A stretch of DNA of 64,000 bases from Gorsachius magnificus (Eukaryota; Chordata; Aves; Pelecaniformes; Ardeidae), in the NCBI GenBank assembly GCA_034008185.1, contig CM067109.1, forward strand, positions 56,344,301 to 56,408,300, read 5' to 3'. Below the pieces are notes generated by a model. That model did not search any database and was not told the origin of the DNA. It saw nothing but the letters and a program-made list of their open reading frames with translations. This document shows, one piece after another, positions 13,646 through 63,300 of this stretch. The translations under genes and the position numbers were made by a program. Every line of letters starts with the position of its first letter. The first letter of the stretch is position 1.

Positions 13646-13682
13646 GTGTGTGTGTGTTTGTATGCGTGCACACACACGTGTG
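13642..13682. repeat. (TG)n/(CA)n near-palindrome at a CR1 tail
   Basis: A GTGTGTGTGTGT run is followed within about 10 bases by CACACACACGTGTG, so the two arms can pair. It replaces the ATTCT tail expected at the CR1 3' end. Confidence 0.7.
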
Positions 13683-16212
13683 CCTGCATCTTGTGATCTC
13701 CTTTTCCATTTTTTTAGTAAATTTATTTTTAAAATACTTTTAGTATTAGCATTTCCAACAGTAGCAAATGCTTTTTTTGGGGGAGTTGGTAGCTTTTTCA
13801 TGTTAAGCATGTGAACTCTTTTACAAAGCCTCATATACCATGTGCAAAACCTTGGAGGATTTGACCAGAGCTTGCAAGTTTTGGTTCCAATACTGATTTT
13901 GCTCTGATGCTTTCCTTCAAGGCGTTTGGAATGACTGAGAATAATGGAATCAAGACTAACTTGATCCTGCACTTTCATAGCACAGAAGACCAGAATAAGC
14001 TATGGAATTTTTGCTTTATGTAATTGTTCCTCGCTAAAATACCATGTATTTAAACTTTTTTCTTGTCTTCTAAGAGTCCTGTAATTGAATGGCTTATTTG
14101 CAGATATATTGTCACTTCCACCTTTATACTTTATAGAAGAAATAACATTGAAATAATAAGTTATGTAGGTGTCAAACAAATGGTGCCGGTGCAGAAGCAG
14201 ACGTTCAGCTATATGCATCGCACTAGTCCATATGGACTTACAAATCAGTAAAAAAAAAAAAGTATTTTTTTTTTCTCTACAGAGCTTTTGATGGTTATTA
14301 TTAACTATATTTAGACCCTCTTCCTCTGTTAATTTAACTTTGGAAATTGCAAAACTCTTATTCTTAATCATGTTCCTGTCATCAGCAGGCGAAAAGTCAC
14401 CAGAATGTGCTTTTAATGTGTGGGATTTTAGAATCAATGAGAGCTGTTTCCCTGGTAACAGATTTGGAAGATGGTTCTGAATCCTACAGAATATGAATGG
14501 AGAATCAGAAATAGCTGCTGGTTTTTTGGGGGTTGTTTTTTTGGTTGTTCCCTCCCCCCACTTCCGCGAAATTTGTTTCTGTATGTATTTATGGAGGATT
14601 TTTTTTGGTTTTTGATTAGTAAAAAGCAACAGATGATAATACTTCAAAATATTGCTGGGCACAGATATCGGGAATAGTGATTGGTAAGTGAACAAGAGTA
14701 GTGAAAACACATTTTATTTCTGGGTTACATTTCTATTGGAAAACAAGAACAAACTGTGAATGAGTTGTAGAGATAAAATCTGCTTTGGCTTTTCCCCAGG
14801 TCATTAAAAACACTGTCTTGTCCCTGCCTCGTAGTAGTGGAAACAGTTGTGGCTTTGTTTTTGTGAGACTATGTGCAGTATATTGTGAAGCTCATTTCAG
14901 CATTTAATATGGTACCTCCATGAAAGAAGTTAACATAATGGGCAGAATTATCCTCCAAGACTGCTGAATTACTCTGAGGATTTTCCTTTCTGATAAACCT
15001 CAAAAATTTCCTTTCTCCTGCTGCATCTCCTCCTTGAAATAAACAGAATTTCATCCTGTATAATTTTTCTGCCTCTTTTTCTTTAAAAAAAATTTTCTTT
15101 GTTGCTCTAACCTTGTAAATTTTCTGTAAGTCATGTTTATTTAGTTGAAAGCCATTTTTATTACATCCACATTTGTGCACTAGCACCATTGAGTTCTGTA
15201 TATCAAACTGCTAATCCTACAGTTACAGAAGGATGTTTCCTTCATTCAGTTGAACAAGCCTAACAACTGCAATACAAAATATTGCAGATCCTGTTTAAAT
15301 ACAGTTTAGTTTTAATGCAAGCAGCAAATCTCCTAATTTAATTACCAAATGTTGGTATCTTTATTCTCATAATAAATTCTGCCCATGAAATGTCTATTCT
15401 TTGTAACAAAAATAGCTACTTTTTCTATAAAGATTGTGAGAAACGTGGCCTGTTAGAGAAGTTTGAGAGCAGAGGCTTGAGGGTACCGAGTTTTGCAGAG
15501 CTGGTAAATCATCTATAGTTATAAACATGATTCTGGCAGTGAGCCTTTTCTAGCAGCCACTCATAACTGGAGAAGAGGTTTAATACTAGATTCTGGTCTG
15601 AAGATGGCATCAAACATTAATTTTATGACCCTATACCTTACCTTTTTGTTTTACCTGTGGCATTTTTACTTCATTGTGTTCATCATGCTTGACAACAGGG
15701 ACAACTGGAAAGGTAATAATGGACTTCTCTTGCTTCTGCTGGGACCGGGGAGCTTGCTCATGCAGATATCCAGTGACTTGGCCCTTACCAGCACCAGAGC
15801 TGTTGAGGGAGTGAGACACAGCTGCCAGGATAAGAGTGAAACCTGTTATGCAGCAACAGCTGAAATATATTTGCTTGCTCACTGACCTACATCTATTCAT
15901 GTATGGCAAGTGGAATTGAACGTGGGGACAGGTCTATACTGTAGATGAAGATAACATCACCATTTGGGAGCTGATGATGGTGAGGAGCAACCCGGATCTC
16001 AGTCATTTGAACTGCTCAAAGCTGCTGTTGTGTTATTCTTAATAGTGGTAGAGTAACAAAACTAGTTACCTTTGCTCTGTCCTTAGCAATTACAGCCTTC
16101 TAGTTTTGTTTTGCCTGTATTCAGAGTCTGCTCATTGATGTAATCAGGTTGCACACACAAAGTCCTTAGGACAATAAGAGAGCATAGAGTTGTGTTCTTT
16201 GGGGACTTGGGG

Positions 16213-16234
16213 TTTTTGTTTGTTTGTTTGTTTT
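16213..16234 (+). repeat. (TTTG)n microsatellite
   Basis: About four copies of TTTG flanked by T. Similar short runs occur near 23680-23705 and 38100-38120. Confidence 0.8.
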
Positions 16235-16685
16235 AATAACTTGTTGTTTTCTCCATAAAGAATTGAGATATTAGACTTGGAAAATAAAGCTGACAGGCGA
16301 AGGAGGAGTTAAGGGCAAAAGAGACAATGGCCAAACCAGATATTTTTTATGTCTTGAATTAATTGGCAAAATTCCAATATGTCTTTTAATTGCAAATATG
16401 GATTTGAGTAGGTAACATTTACCTATGTGGCAGTCAGTAACTGAAAGCAGAGAAAAAAAAATGGACGCTTGAAGTGACTGGAGGGAGAATAAATATGTGA
16501 CATTAACTAACTTATTTGCATCTCACCTTTTGAGAATATTCTGTCTCTTTACCTAGTCATTAGAATGTGTATTCCATATTTTGGCAGTAATGATTCAACA
16601 GATTATTTCCTGAAGATAAATGTACTAAGTGTATTCTGGGCAAGTGCTTATCACAAGTGTCACTGAGGAATAAAATACACTTTTC

Positions 16686-16772
16686 CTGGGGGTTTTTGGC
16701 ATTTTTATGGGTTTTTTTGGGAGGGGTTTTTTGGGGGGTGGGGTTTTTTTTTTGGTTTGGCTTTTTTTTTTA
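16686..16772 (+). repeat. G/T-rich tract, candidate G-quadruplex
   Basis: Runs of three to six G separated by poly-T (GGGGG, GGG, GGG, GGGG, GGGGGG, GGGG). Five or more G-runs lie within about 60 bases, enough for an intramolecular quadruplex on the + (non-template) strand of GNA14. Confidence 0.6.
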
Positions 16773-19454
16773 CACAAATAGCCATTTTAAACTTGCTTGT
16801 AATGACAGAATTCCAACACCTTGGAGGTATGTAGCCACGTTTTAAAGCCTCCCATTCTCTAATGCTTCTAGAATAGGTGGCATTAAAATGCCACTTAGGA
16901 ATATATACCTCCAAGGTATATAATATGTCAATATTTTATTGTTCTGTTAGCTACACTTTCTGTACTACCTGTTTTTTTTTACCCTACTACCATTTTTATT
17001 ATTCCCAATGTAAAAATTGTGCTCCATTTTCTTGAGCCCCACCACCTGAAGTCTTAAAACACAAGTTCCAATTTGTGGCTTTATTTGTTTCCCAACTCTT
17101 TTAATTAAAACATACTCAGTCCAAATCTGATTGTGTATGCAGTTCCATCCTGAAATGCAGTTATCTTTAGCTTAATATCTCGCAAGTATGCATATTGGCA
17201 CAACTACTCCGTATTCAAACTCTTTTTGAAATCCCTGCCACTTTTTAACATGCTGTAAAATGATGCGCTGTCAAGATGTGCTTCAAAACCCTTGTTTAAT
17301 TTTAAACTAATGAGCCCTGAAGATTTTTTTTAGATAGCCTATGGGAATGAAGAAACAAAGAGCATGAATTGTTGGATTTGCACAGAGACCCTGTATTCTG
17401 GGTTTATGACAAGGGGCAGAGCTAGGCCCATAAAGAGTTGCTGGAAGGAAGAATGCAGAAAGAAGGGTGCGCACTCTACTTAAGGTCAGGGTAGGGAGCA
17501 CAAAGCTTTTAAATCAACTTGTGTTCAGGATTATGAGAGGTCAAGGGGTAAAGCAGGATGGCTCTGTTTATTACCTGTGTATTTTGTACCACTTTATAAA
17601 TGACTTGAATAGGCAATTTTAAGTTGCTGTAGGTTGATATAGATTAGATCAGATCAGATAATAATAAAATATTAACCTCAAATTTCTTAAAAAATTAATT
17701 TGGATACATGCAGGAAAGAACTCTAGCTTGGATTATAAATGATGATCTCTTCAAACCTGGCTCCATCTACCTTTGGTGTTTGTGGGGCTTGGAACAAAGC
17801 GTCTTTCTTTAAAAGCCAAAATTAGATACATAGTGCTTTGATTTTCTTTTAAACTTAATTTCATGGCATTGTTACATATCCCTGACGTTGAAGTTAGCAG
17901 TTGCACAATGGTTTTTCTTTAACTTAAGCATTAGTAGAGGGCACTGCTGTAATGTGATAGGACTGTTTGTTCTGAGTTATATAAAAATTCAGGCCAGCAA
18001 TTCAACCTGGATTAATCAGAGTGTTTTCCTCTCAAATATAAGGGTTCCACTGGTGGTGAAAAAAAGCTGGTGGTGGGGTTTTGTTTTGGTTTGGTTTTAA
18101 AGTGAATTGTATTTATGTTGAATTCTTAAAGCTGATGTGCCAGGACTGGTTTTCTGAGGGCTGCAATATATAATGTAACATCAACATTTTACTAAAACAA
18201 ATTTCTCCAGGAATTTGTTTTGCATCTTTTCCAGCATATCTCTATGTTCCATCTCTCTCAAGCAAACCAATACAATGCCAAAATTGAAGAAATCACAAAC
18301 ATTTCTTGAAAGAACAGCTATATTAATCTTTTTACAGACAAAACCATTAAATATTTCTTATTGCTTGATTAAAAAGTTGCTTCAATCTTCTTCTGATGAA
18401 TGTTACCTGGAGAGCAGTTCTGGGCTAGCAATGTCCTGGAGAAGGACTGTTGAACACCATGGGCTTGGTTAAGGGACAGCTACAGCTTTAAAAGGAAGTG
18501 CACAATGGATGATGCAAAATACAAAAGAAGGTCACGGAGTAAGAATTGATGATGGAGATAAGTGTTTCAGAAAAATGGCTATGATATATGAGTAATATGT
18601 GATAACATATTACACTTTCCTAGGTTCCCTGAGTTTTGCTTCTTATTACTTTTAATGGTTAGACCCCTGCAGTTGCATGGTCTTTCATTAAAGACATGCT
18701 GTGATCTGCTATGGTACTGAGATACAGTATGATGAGGTGGGCACTCACAGTATTTTCCTGCTTTGTTTTATCTGAAGATGCAATGTTCAGAGGAACTCTT
18801 TCCTCTTTGTGCTAATACATTTTTGACACCTAGTGGTACTAAGTGTAAATTATTGAAAGTTTGTTAGGGGAAATACTATCTTACCAGCAGTAAATTCTTA
18901 GTGGAGAAGTGAAGTAAATCCTATAGCTCAGCCGGAATGGAGTTAATTGTTAAACTTCTGAAAAATTACAGTGAAGCTTTTAAGAGAAAAGTATAACAGG
19001 TATTTTTTGCTTCTGTACCATCCTTCAGTTGGGGAAGAACAGGAAAAGGCTGTCCATGACCCTCTCACATAAAAGTGCTGTGGGATAGGAGTGTATTTGT
19101 TCAGTCACATCACGCTGATGTTCAATAACAGGAAATACAGAGAAAATGAAAGGTGTGGTGTGAAAGGAGTTGGGCAATTACAAGAGAATTTTTTTCTGCT
19201 CAGTGTTAGTCAAGTTTGTAAGGAAGACTGATGACTGAAAGTTGCAGGAGGATGTCATGAGACTAGGCAGTGCAATGGCAGGTAGAGTTAACTGTAGATC
19301 AGTATAAAGTAATGCAGATGGAAAATAACTACATGGCACGTCCACTCTCTTTGTCTTTTCCTTACTTACAGTACAGATAACAATGATGCCACTTCATAAA
19401 TCTAAGTTTTGGCAGCACCTTAGTATTTGAAGTACTCTAGGTATATCTCAGAGG

Positions 19455-19583
19455 TAAACAGAACTGAGAAAGCTTCAACAAGGGTCAAAGGGACAATCAA
19501 GCTATGGAGTGTCTTCCAGGTGCGAACTGAACTGACCTGGCTAGGACTCTTCAACCTAGAAAAAGTACAGCTGAAGGCCTATA
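19455..19583 (+). mobile_element. Old CR1-like LINE, left half
   Basis: Degenerate match to the end of a CR1/L3-type ORF2: GACTCTTCAACCTAGAAAAA resembles the usual [10 protein letters not shown] coding region. The match breaks at an LTR and resumes after it. Confidence 0.55.
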
Positions 19584-20436
19584 TGTGTGTGAGTTGACCT
19601 CGGCTGACCTCCAGGTGCCTGCCAATCTGCCCTATCACTCCCCTTCTCAACAGGACAGAGGAGAAAATATGATGAAAAAGTTCATGTGTCAAGATAAGGA
19701 CAGGGAGATCAGTTACCTGTTACCATCACGGGTAAAATGGACTCTGCTGAGGGAAATTAATTTAAGTTATTGCTAATTCATAACAGTGAAAAATAAGAAC
19801 AAATCTTTAAACACCTTCCCCCCTCCTTCACCAACACTTCGTGTCTGCTGCTCCTCCCTCCGCACGCTCTTCCCCTGCTTCAGCCTAGGGTCCCTCCCAC
19901 GGGTTATTCCTTCACAAACTTCTCCAACATGGGTCCTTTCCATACGCCACAGTTCTTCCAAAACCGCAAGGGTCCCTTCCATGGGGTGCTGTCCTTCAGG
20001 GACAGACAGCTCCAGCATGGGGTCCTCCATGGGCTGCTCTGTGGATATCTGCTCCAGTGTGGTCCTCCATAGGCTGCAGGGGGACAGCCTTCCTCACCAT
20101 GGGCTGCACCATGGGCTGCAGGGGAATCTTTGCTCTGAAGTAGAGAGCAGAGGTGCCTAGAGAACCTCCTCCCCTCCTTCTTCACTGACCTTTGTGTCTG
20201 CGGGGCTCTTTCTCTCACATTTTCTCACTTTTCTCTCACGCAGCTGTTGCACAGCTTTTCTTACCCTTTCTTAAATATGTTATCACAGAGGCACTACCAA
20301 CATGGGCTCAGCTTTGGCCAGCGGCAGGGTCACTCTTGGACTCTGTGAAACTGGCTCTGACTGACATGGGAAGACTTCTAGCGTCTTCTCACAGAAGACC
20401 CTCTGCTACCAAACCTTGCCACATAGACCAAATACA
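19584..20436 (-). mobile_element. Solo LTR of an avian endogenous retrovirus-like element
   Basis: An LTR family I recognise from bird genomes, here antisense. In the minus direction it starts TGTATTTGGTCTATGTGGC at 20436. It contains a chain of imperfect direct repeats (variants of CTCCAxCATGGGTCC at 19920-20110 on the + strand), and it ends near 19584. The repeats match the cysteine/glycine-free 'CACGGGCTGCAG' array typical of the family. No internal gag or pol sequence is adjacent. The left boundary is good to about 10 bases; no clear target duplication remains. Many CpG sites have decayed, so it is fairly old. Confidence 0.75.
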
Positions 20437-20670
20437 ATAAGACAAAGTTTGTATAAAATCAAGAGTGTATGAAGAAGGCAGGGAGGAAGATTTACTGAAT
20501 ACAGGAAACAGAAATGAAGCTGGCAGATCCAGGCTCAGAACAAATGAGGCATCTTGGGTGATAAAGCTCTGAAAATCCTTACTAAAATGTGTTGAGGATG
20601 CAAAAAGTTTCCGTGGCTTTAAGGAGAGACCTGCCCAGTACTTGAGAGATATGGTAGGGCTACCAAACAG
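20437..20670 (+). mobile_element. Old CR1-like LINE, right half
   Basis: Directly after the LTR, GTATAAAATCAAGAGTGTATG and later AATGTGTTGAGGATGCAAAA and TTTAAGGAGAGACC match the 3' part of old CR1/L3 elements. This continues the copy broken at 19583. Confidence 0.55.
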
Positions 20671-21612
20671 GAAGCATTCAGCTAATGAATTTCAAAGCTA
20701 TGTCCTAGCTTTTCAGATGCAGGGAGGGTTTTGTGGAGGAATTGTCATATATTATGGCCCTTCCTTTTACTCTTATCTTGGCCATCAGTTACAAACTTGA
20801 TTGGAGGTAAGACACTGCCTGAATGGACCCTTGATAGGAGTCAGTACAGACATTTTTCTGTTGTAACACTAATAGGAAAGAACAGAAGAACAAGGGTTAT
20901 GTCCTGAAAAATGTTAGGAAATACATTGTTATGTCCTGTAAATGGGCTTAAAGCAATAGGTACATGCAAAATATTGTATGAATAATGCAAGTTCATATAT
21001 GATTTTATAATATCTGTTTGTTAGGGGTTTTTTTAAATGGAATCAATAACAGCTGACAGCAATGAATGCATTTTTTATAATTTCAGTTAGCATGTTTTCA
21101 ATCAATATTTATATAAGAATCAGTAGAAGCGTGAAACTAAGTAATGTGGCCTAATGATGAAATTCTTTTCCAAGTTCAGGATTAGTGCAGGCATTATTGT
21201 TAAGGTATAAATGGTACATAAATTTTGTGCAAAGTTCTCAATGTTGAGGAATTTGATCCTTACACAAACAAAATGTCTTTCTTTTGTACTCATGCACCTT
21301 GCTTGTTTTATAATCTTACTTCTACATACAGGACGCTTAGGTTAAACATTGTAGGATGTATTATGATAAGATAATTCTCTATATATCTTTTACAGAAAAA
21401 CCCCTTCCAAACCCAGAAATGCCAATATTCTGACTAAAACAATATGGATTATAGAGAATGGAAAATTCAGAAATTATACTACAGTTAATGGTGACTCTTA
21501 TGCATGCTCAGATAAATTGCACATCCTTGTATCCATATTTACAAATGTTCTCAACTGCCAGGATTTGCAAATACAATCCTTTTTGTCTCTCTCTTCTTTC
21601 CCCCTCCCCCAG

Positions 21613-58618
<37,006 letters not shown>

Positions 58619-60350
58619 GGAAAAAACATGGTTGCAGCCACAAAGGGTGTTTTACTCATAGCACAACCTGTGTTGATTAAAAAAAAAAGGTGTCTTTTTA
58701 AATACCATTTACAGCAATGGGAGGAGGATTTATATTTACTGAAGAAGTATGGATTAAGAGAACTGTAAAGAATGAGTTTCAAAGTTTACTTTTTAAGACA
58801 TACATTTAAAATATGGTGTTAATATTTCCAATATTAGTTTTGTCTGAGTTATTTTTTGACAGCTGTGGGATGGTATATTTAGAAGAATGTACATAACTAT
58901 GTTGCTGTATTTTCTTAAGGTTTTATTTTTCTTTCCCTTTTTTATTTTTATTTAGCATTTACAATCATAGCTTATAAAGTATCAAACAGTGATGCCTTAA
59001 AAATGAGAAGCTAGTGTTATTTTAGGGTGCTTAGATGCTTTTATATTCTTGTTCTGTAGTTGGAAGACTAGGGTAAACCTATCACACTTTTTAGAAGCAT
59101 CTCTCAGTAGCCTTGATATCCCAAACCCATTAATGTTCTAGGAATCATTATAAAAGATGAATTATTGGTGAACCTTGCATATCACTGCCTTTTTGTTTAA
59201 GTGCCTTACAACAATAAGATAACCTTTCATAGTTAAGGAATGATGGATTAAGATCTTGTAGGCAGTCCATGGAATTTACCCTTTCCTGAAGGGTAAAAGA
59301 ATTTCTCAGACAGCACGGCATCTAGCGAACATTCTCAGCATTCACTGCCATGGGAGCTCGGAGGTCATCCACAGCTGCCTGCGATAAACTAGGCCTTAAA
59401 TTCCTCCAAATCACTAACATAACTTGCTTTGTGCCCTTTGCATTTTCCCATCTTTGAGCTTCACAGGGTTGCATGGGTTAGAGAGCAGTAAAGCCTCTCT
59501 AGAAGATTTTCCAGGCATTTTCCAATCTCCTCCACTCCCTGCCCAGCTACAGACCTCTCCACTAAAGATGGCAGAACCACCAATAGCTCAGTCAATTCTC
59601 CTTCACCAGGTCAAAAATTCTCAGACATTAGGGCAATCTTGAAAACCTTTTTTACCCATGCAAAATTCATGGTAGTCACTGGCACTTGATCATCTAACCC
59701 AGCAACACTGATAAAGGGAGTGTTTTAGTAGAACAGTCTGTTATTAGTAGTAATTCAGCCCAAAAGGTGTGCTGAGGTTCTCCTGTATTTAAATACATGA
59801 AAATTCCGTGTTTCGAAGAAGAAACTTTATAGCAATAGTTCTTACTATCATAAAATGCATAAAATAGCAATTTCTATGCAGCACAGAAAAAATTCAGGTT
59901 ATATTGATTTGTAGCGCGTCTGTATATTCAGCCAGGTTGATAGCTCTCGCACTTCAGTCCTGTGAAAAGCACACGCTGACCTTTCACTGCCCATGAAAAA
60001 AAAAGTTTACCGATTCATATATTAAACAGCACACTTCCCTTTTGTCCAGCAGTACAGAAAAAGTAATGTATGTCCAGAGCTGGTTTGGGTTGCTATGGAG
60101 AAAAACACCTGCAACATTTGATTTATTTCTTCTTTCTTTAGTGTTGTAACAAGCAGTAGACGCCTGTTCTTACACTGCTTTAATGTTTCTCTCTGAGGGA
60201 AGGACACAGACCTATACGCTGTGCCCTTCCTCGTGGGAACAGTGCAGTACACCCTGGGACGAGGTACTGGGTACAGTGCCAGTTGCCAGATGAGATGAGG
60301 CCAAGGGGAAGCAACAGAAAGCACAGAATAAAACAGCACATCTGTGCGTG
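58619..60350 (+). other. GNA14: GNA14 3' UTR (end uncertain)
   Basis: Sequence directly after the stop codon is non-coding and AT-rich, with several ATTTA-type elements, as expected of a 3' UTR. The end cannot be fixed from sequence alone. Candidate poly(A) hexamers are an early ATTAAA (58677-58682, inside an A-run), ATTAAA at 60021-60026 and AATAAA at 60327-60332. Confidence 0.55.
60327..60332 (+). terminator. candidate poly(A) signal of GNA14
   Basis: AATAAA, the first canonical hexamer I noticed after the GNA14 stop on the + strand. Nothing else here proves cleavage; the ATTAAA at 60021-60026 is an alternative. Confidence 0.3.
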
Positions 60351-63300
60351 TGCCATCCGTGTCCCTGACCTGCCATCTCTATCCTCCTTCCGAGACACTG
60401 ACATCATGACGAGTCCTCAGATCTGCTGTCCTAAACTAACTGATGTTGCTCAAAAAATAATTCAGAAGCATTTCTTGTCATAAAACCTGTAGATACTGAA
60501 GTTTTACATTAACTCAGGAAAAGAAGGCGACAAAAATGCTTTTTCTAGGGCAGCAGATTTGACAGAGAAAAGCATATGAAATTCCCAAATGCTTGAACTG
60601 CTTGATCCAGTTTTGAGTCCCCTGGGAACTTCCGGAAAATGTCTGTTTAAACTCTTAGCAGTTCCATTATCTTGAGTCAAGATTTGCTGTTTATGCAAAA
60701 ACCACATTGGCACCAGAAATTCGGGAGCCTGGCTTTGCTAGAGTACAAGATTTGCAGATTGTGAGACAGGTACTATTTTATAGGACCCATCAGTACAAGA
60801 ATGCCTTTCTTTCACACTTTACAACCAACATTTAAAAGCATGAGGGCAGTTATCAAGACAAACTGCACATAGTTCTCAATCTGCTTGATGCAACAAGGAA
60901 TGAAAACCCACAAAGATAAAAAACTGGGAGACATCCAGCAAAAACATAATTCATTTTTTTTCCCTTTTAGCCTTTTATGTATTGGTCTGGAGATAAGTTA
61001 ATAAAAATTAATGGCACGGACATTCTTTTACTCCTTCTAGGAGGACACTTAACAGCCAACTTACTCCTCAAAGTATTATAAGAATATTTAGAATTCTTGT
61101 TCCAGATTTCCCCTGGAAACAATCAAGACCCCTTTATAAAATCTCTGCTGTGAGTGGAATTTTAGATCCTTGGATCTCACTTGCAGTCACAAAAGCAAAA
61201 ATTGTGACCAGGATCATGGTTGCATTTCTTAGGTCAACTAACAAAGCTCAGGCTCCGAGGTGATGCATAGATGTACTTGCATATACTGGCCAGGAAATTC
61301 CAAATTGATCCACTGGTAAGAATAACAACAGGCAAATCTTGACTTATAGGCAGGAAAAAAAGATGTCAGTGATCTGCTAATTTGTTCATATTTAGACAGA
61401 AAAGCATAAGGCATTCAAGAATCGCATAACCAAACAATGACAATTTGCATTTCAAGCAAAGGTTATGATACACACAAATGTTTTTCTGTATGAAAATATG
61501 AAATGCTTTGTAAAATTTTGATCTGCATAATGAAACAAGTGTTGTGATACACATGAAAACCAAATCTAAATCAGAAAGACTGCACCATATCTAAGACAGT
61601 TACAAATACAAAATGCATATTAGCAGGTTTTTTTCCATGAGCAGTTCCCACATTTAATAACCCTGTTCTTTTGAACTACATGGTTTCAATCCCTTTAAAA
61701 AAAAAAAAAAAAGGAAAATAAAACCCAAACCTTCCACAGTATTGAATTAATTTCTGTAATAATCTGCACACAACAGTGAGGACAGACAGCTCCTTCACCC
61801 AGTCTGGTTTTAGTAACACATTTAAGCATAGAACCCAAGACTCTTCCTTGGCAGAAGTTACAGATAAATTGGTCAACATAGGAAAAAAGGAAAACAACCC
61901 ACCCAATGCTGTAATTAACTGTTAGGAGCTTTAGCCACCTGTATCCTTAGTTCCTGGGAGGTAAATGTTTCATTGGTACAGGTTGCTGCTTTAGTTTTTG
62001 CTCCCTCTTCAGTAAAGATCAGTCACTGCAGATGGAGAGGGATCAGCTGGGAGACTTTAATGCTGGAAAAAAGGTGAAATTGTACAATTTGCTGAAGAAA
62101 CACTGCACACTCTTGCCTTTTACAATACTTATACGATTACAAGCAATGCAGTCTTTAGGTAGCTCTTTTCTGGAATTCAAATGTGAAAGGTTCAAGAAGG
62201 GAAAAAAAAAAATCTTCTGAATAGTTTTGTGGGATTTTCTCATTCTCAAAGCTCATACCGTATCTGGAAACGCATATAAATCAAATAGATACAAATCTGT
62301 TTATACATCATATGGATATGGAGATATTTACAAACAAGCCACAAGACTTAGCAATCCTATTAAGGTATGTGATGTATTTATTGAAACTGTTTTGCATCAG
62401 CAGAATAATTAGGAAAGTTAGGGTTTGTAGTTCCATAATATGCTCTAAGTATTAAATTTTTACTACTATTACATACTAATATTAATCTTTTATTGACTTG
62501 TGTGTGCTATTTGTTATTTGCAGATGGATGGCTAAAAATAACTTGGAAAAAAAGCCTTAGTGATTTGTTTTATTTTGTGAAGTGCTAAAGATAAACAGCT
62601 AATGGCATATGTACAGATCTTTTATGGGGAAAAAAAGGATTTTGTAAGAGTCTGGTTATCTGGCAACACCACCTATGTTTTTTCAACATGGCAACAGAAA
62701 AATAAAATACTTTAAAGGGAGCTTACACATGTAAATCCAGTTATTAAAAGCTTGTCCTTACAATAAACCAAAGGTAAAGACTAAAGTCTGTATGCTTTCA
62801 CTGAGATGGCTGCAACAGAAGCTTAAACTTGTGTTCTCAGAGCCAGGATTTGACTTAATTTGTCAGTTTCTACCTACGAAATTCTGAGCAATGGTATCAC
62901 CTGTTAATTAAATCAGTATATAAAGAAAACAAATAATAATCACATTCCAGACAAATAAAATTCAGTTTCACTTTATTCAAGGTGAAGAAGAGGCTGGGGG
63001 CAGGGGGAGGAGTGTGCAAACCGAGAGAGCCATGCCATGCAAAGCCATGCAGCTGAACAAAGAGAGGTGCAAACAGTTTGACTTACATATGTTTTGGCAA
63101 TGTGTCTGGCATGTTTGATTCTAGGTTTGGTTTGTCATTGATTTCTTAGAGGTAATTAACAAAGTACTAATGAGAACCCAAATGACATTTTTCAAAGGTA
63201 ATAAGTTTAGGTAACAGTCATCTAGAAGAGAAACTGTTCTTCAGTACTTCAGTAAAGGCCATGGTATACTTTTGAACAGAACAGTGGGCAGACCTAAATG

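Larger units (their letters stand above)
1..21612 (+). other. GNA14: GNA14 intron 1 (3' part)
   Basis: I find no exon here. Exon 1 of GNA14, which encodes the short N-terminus and would end with the first G of codon 42, was looked for and not seen, so it should lie upstream. The sequence is AT-rich with retroelement fragments, short poly-T runs and a purine tract, all listed separately. The stretches at about 210-3490, 5000-11100, 14000-16200 and 16800-19450 show nothing I can name. It could include intergenic DNA only if exon 1 were hidden, which I consider unlikely. Confidence 0.8.

Noticed and set aside
13379..13978. 199-codon minus-strand frame
   Set aside because: It begins antisense to the CR1 ORF2 end and runs through the TG/CA repeat into unrelated sequence. 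No domain seen.
1..21612. GNA14 exon 1 inside the window
   Set aside because: No ATG-led frame with the cysteine-rich N-terminus and the RRELKLLLL-type end followed by a GT donor in the right phase was found. The GC-rich island at 4.1-4.9 kb is a retroelement, not a promoter exon.
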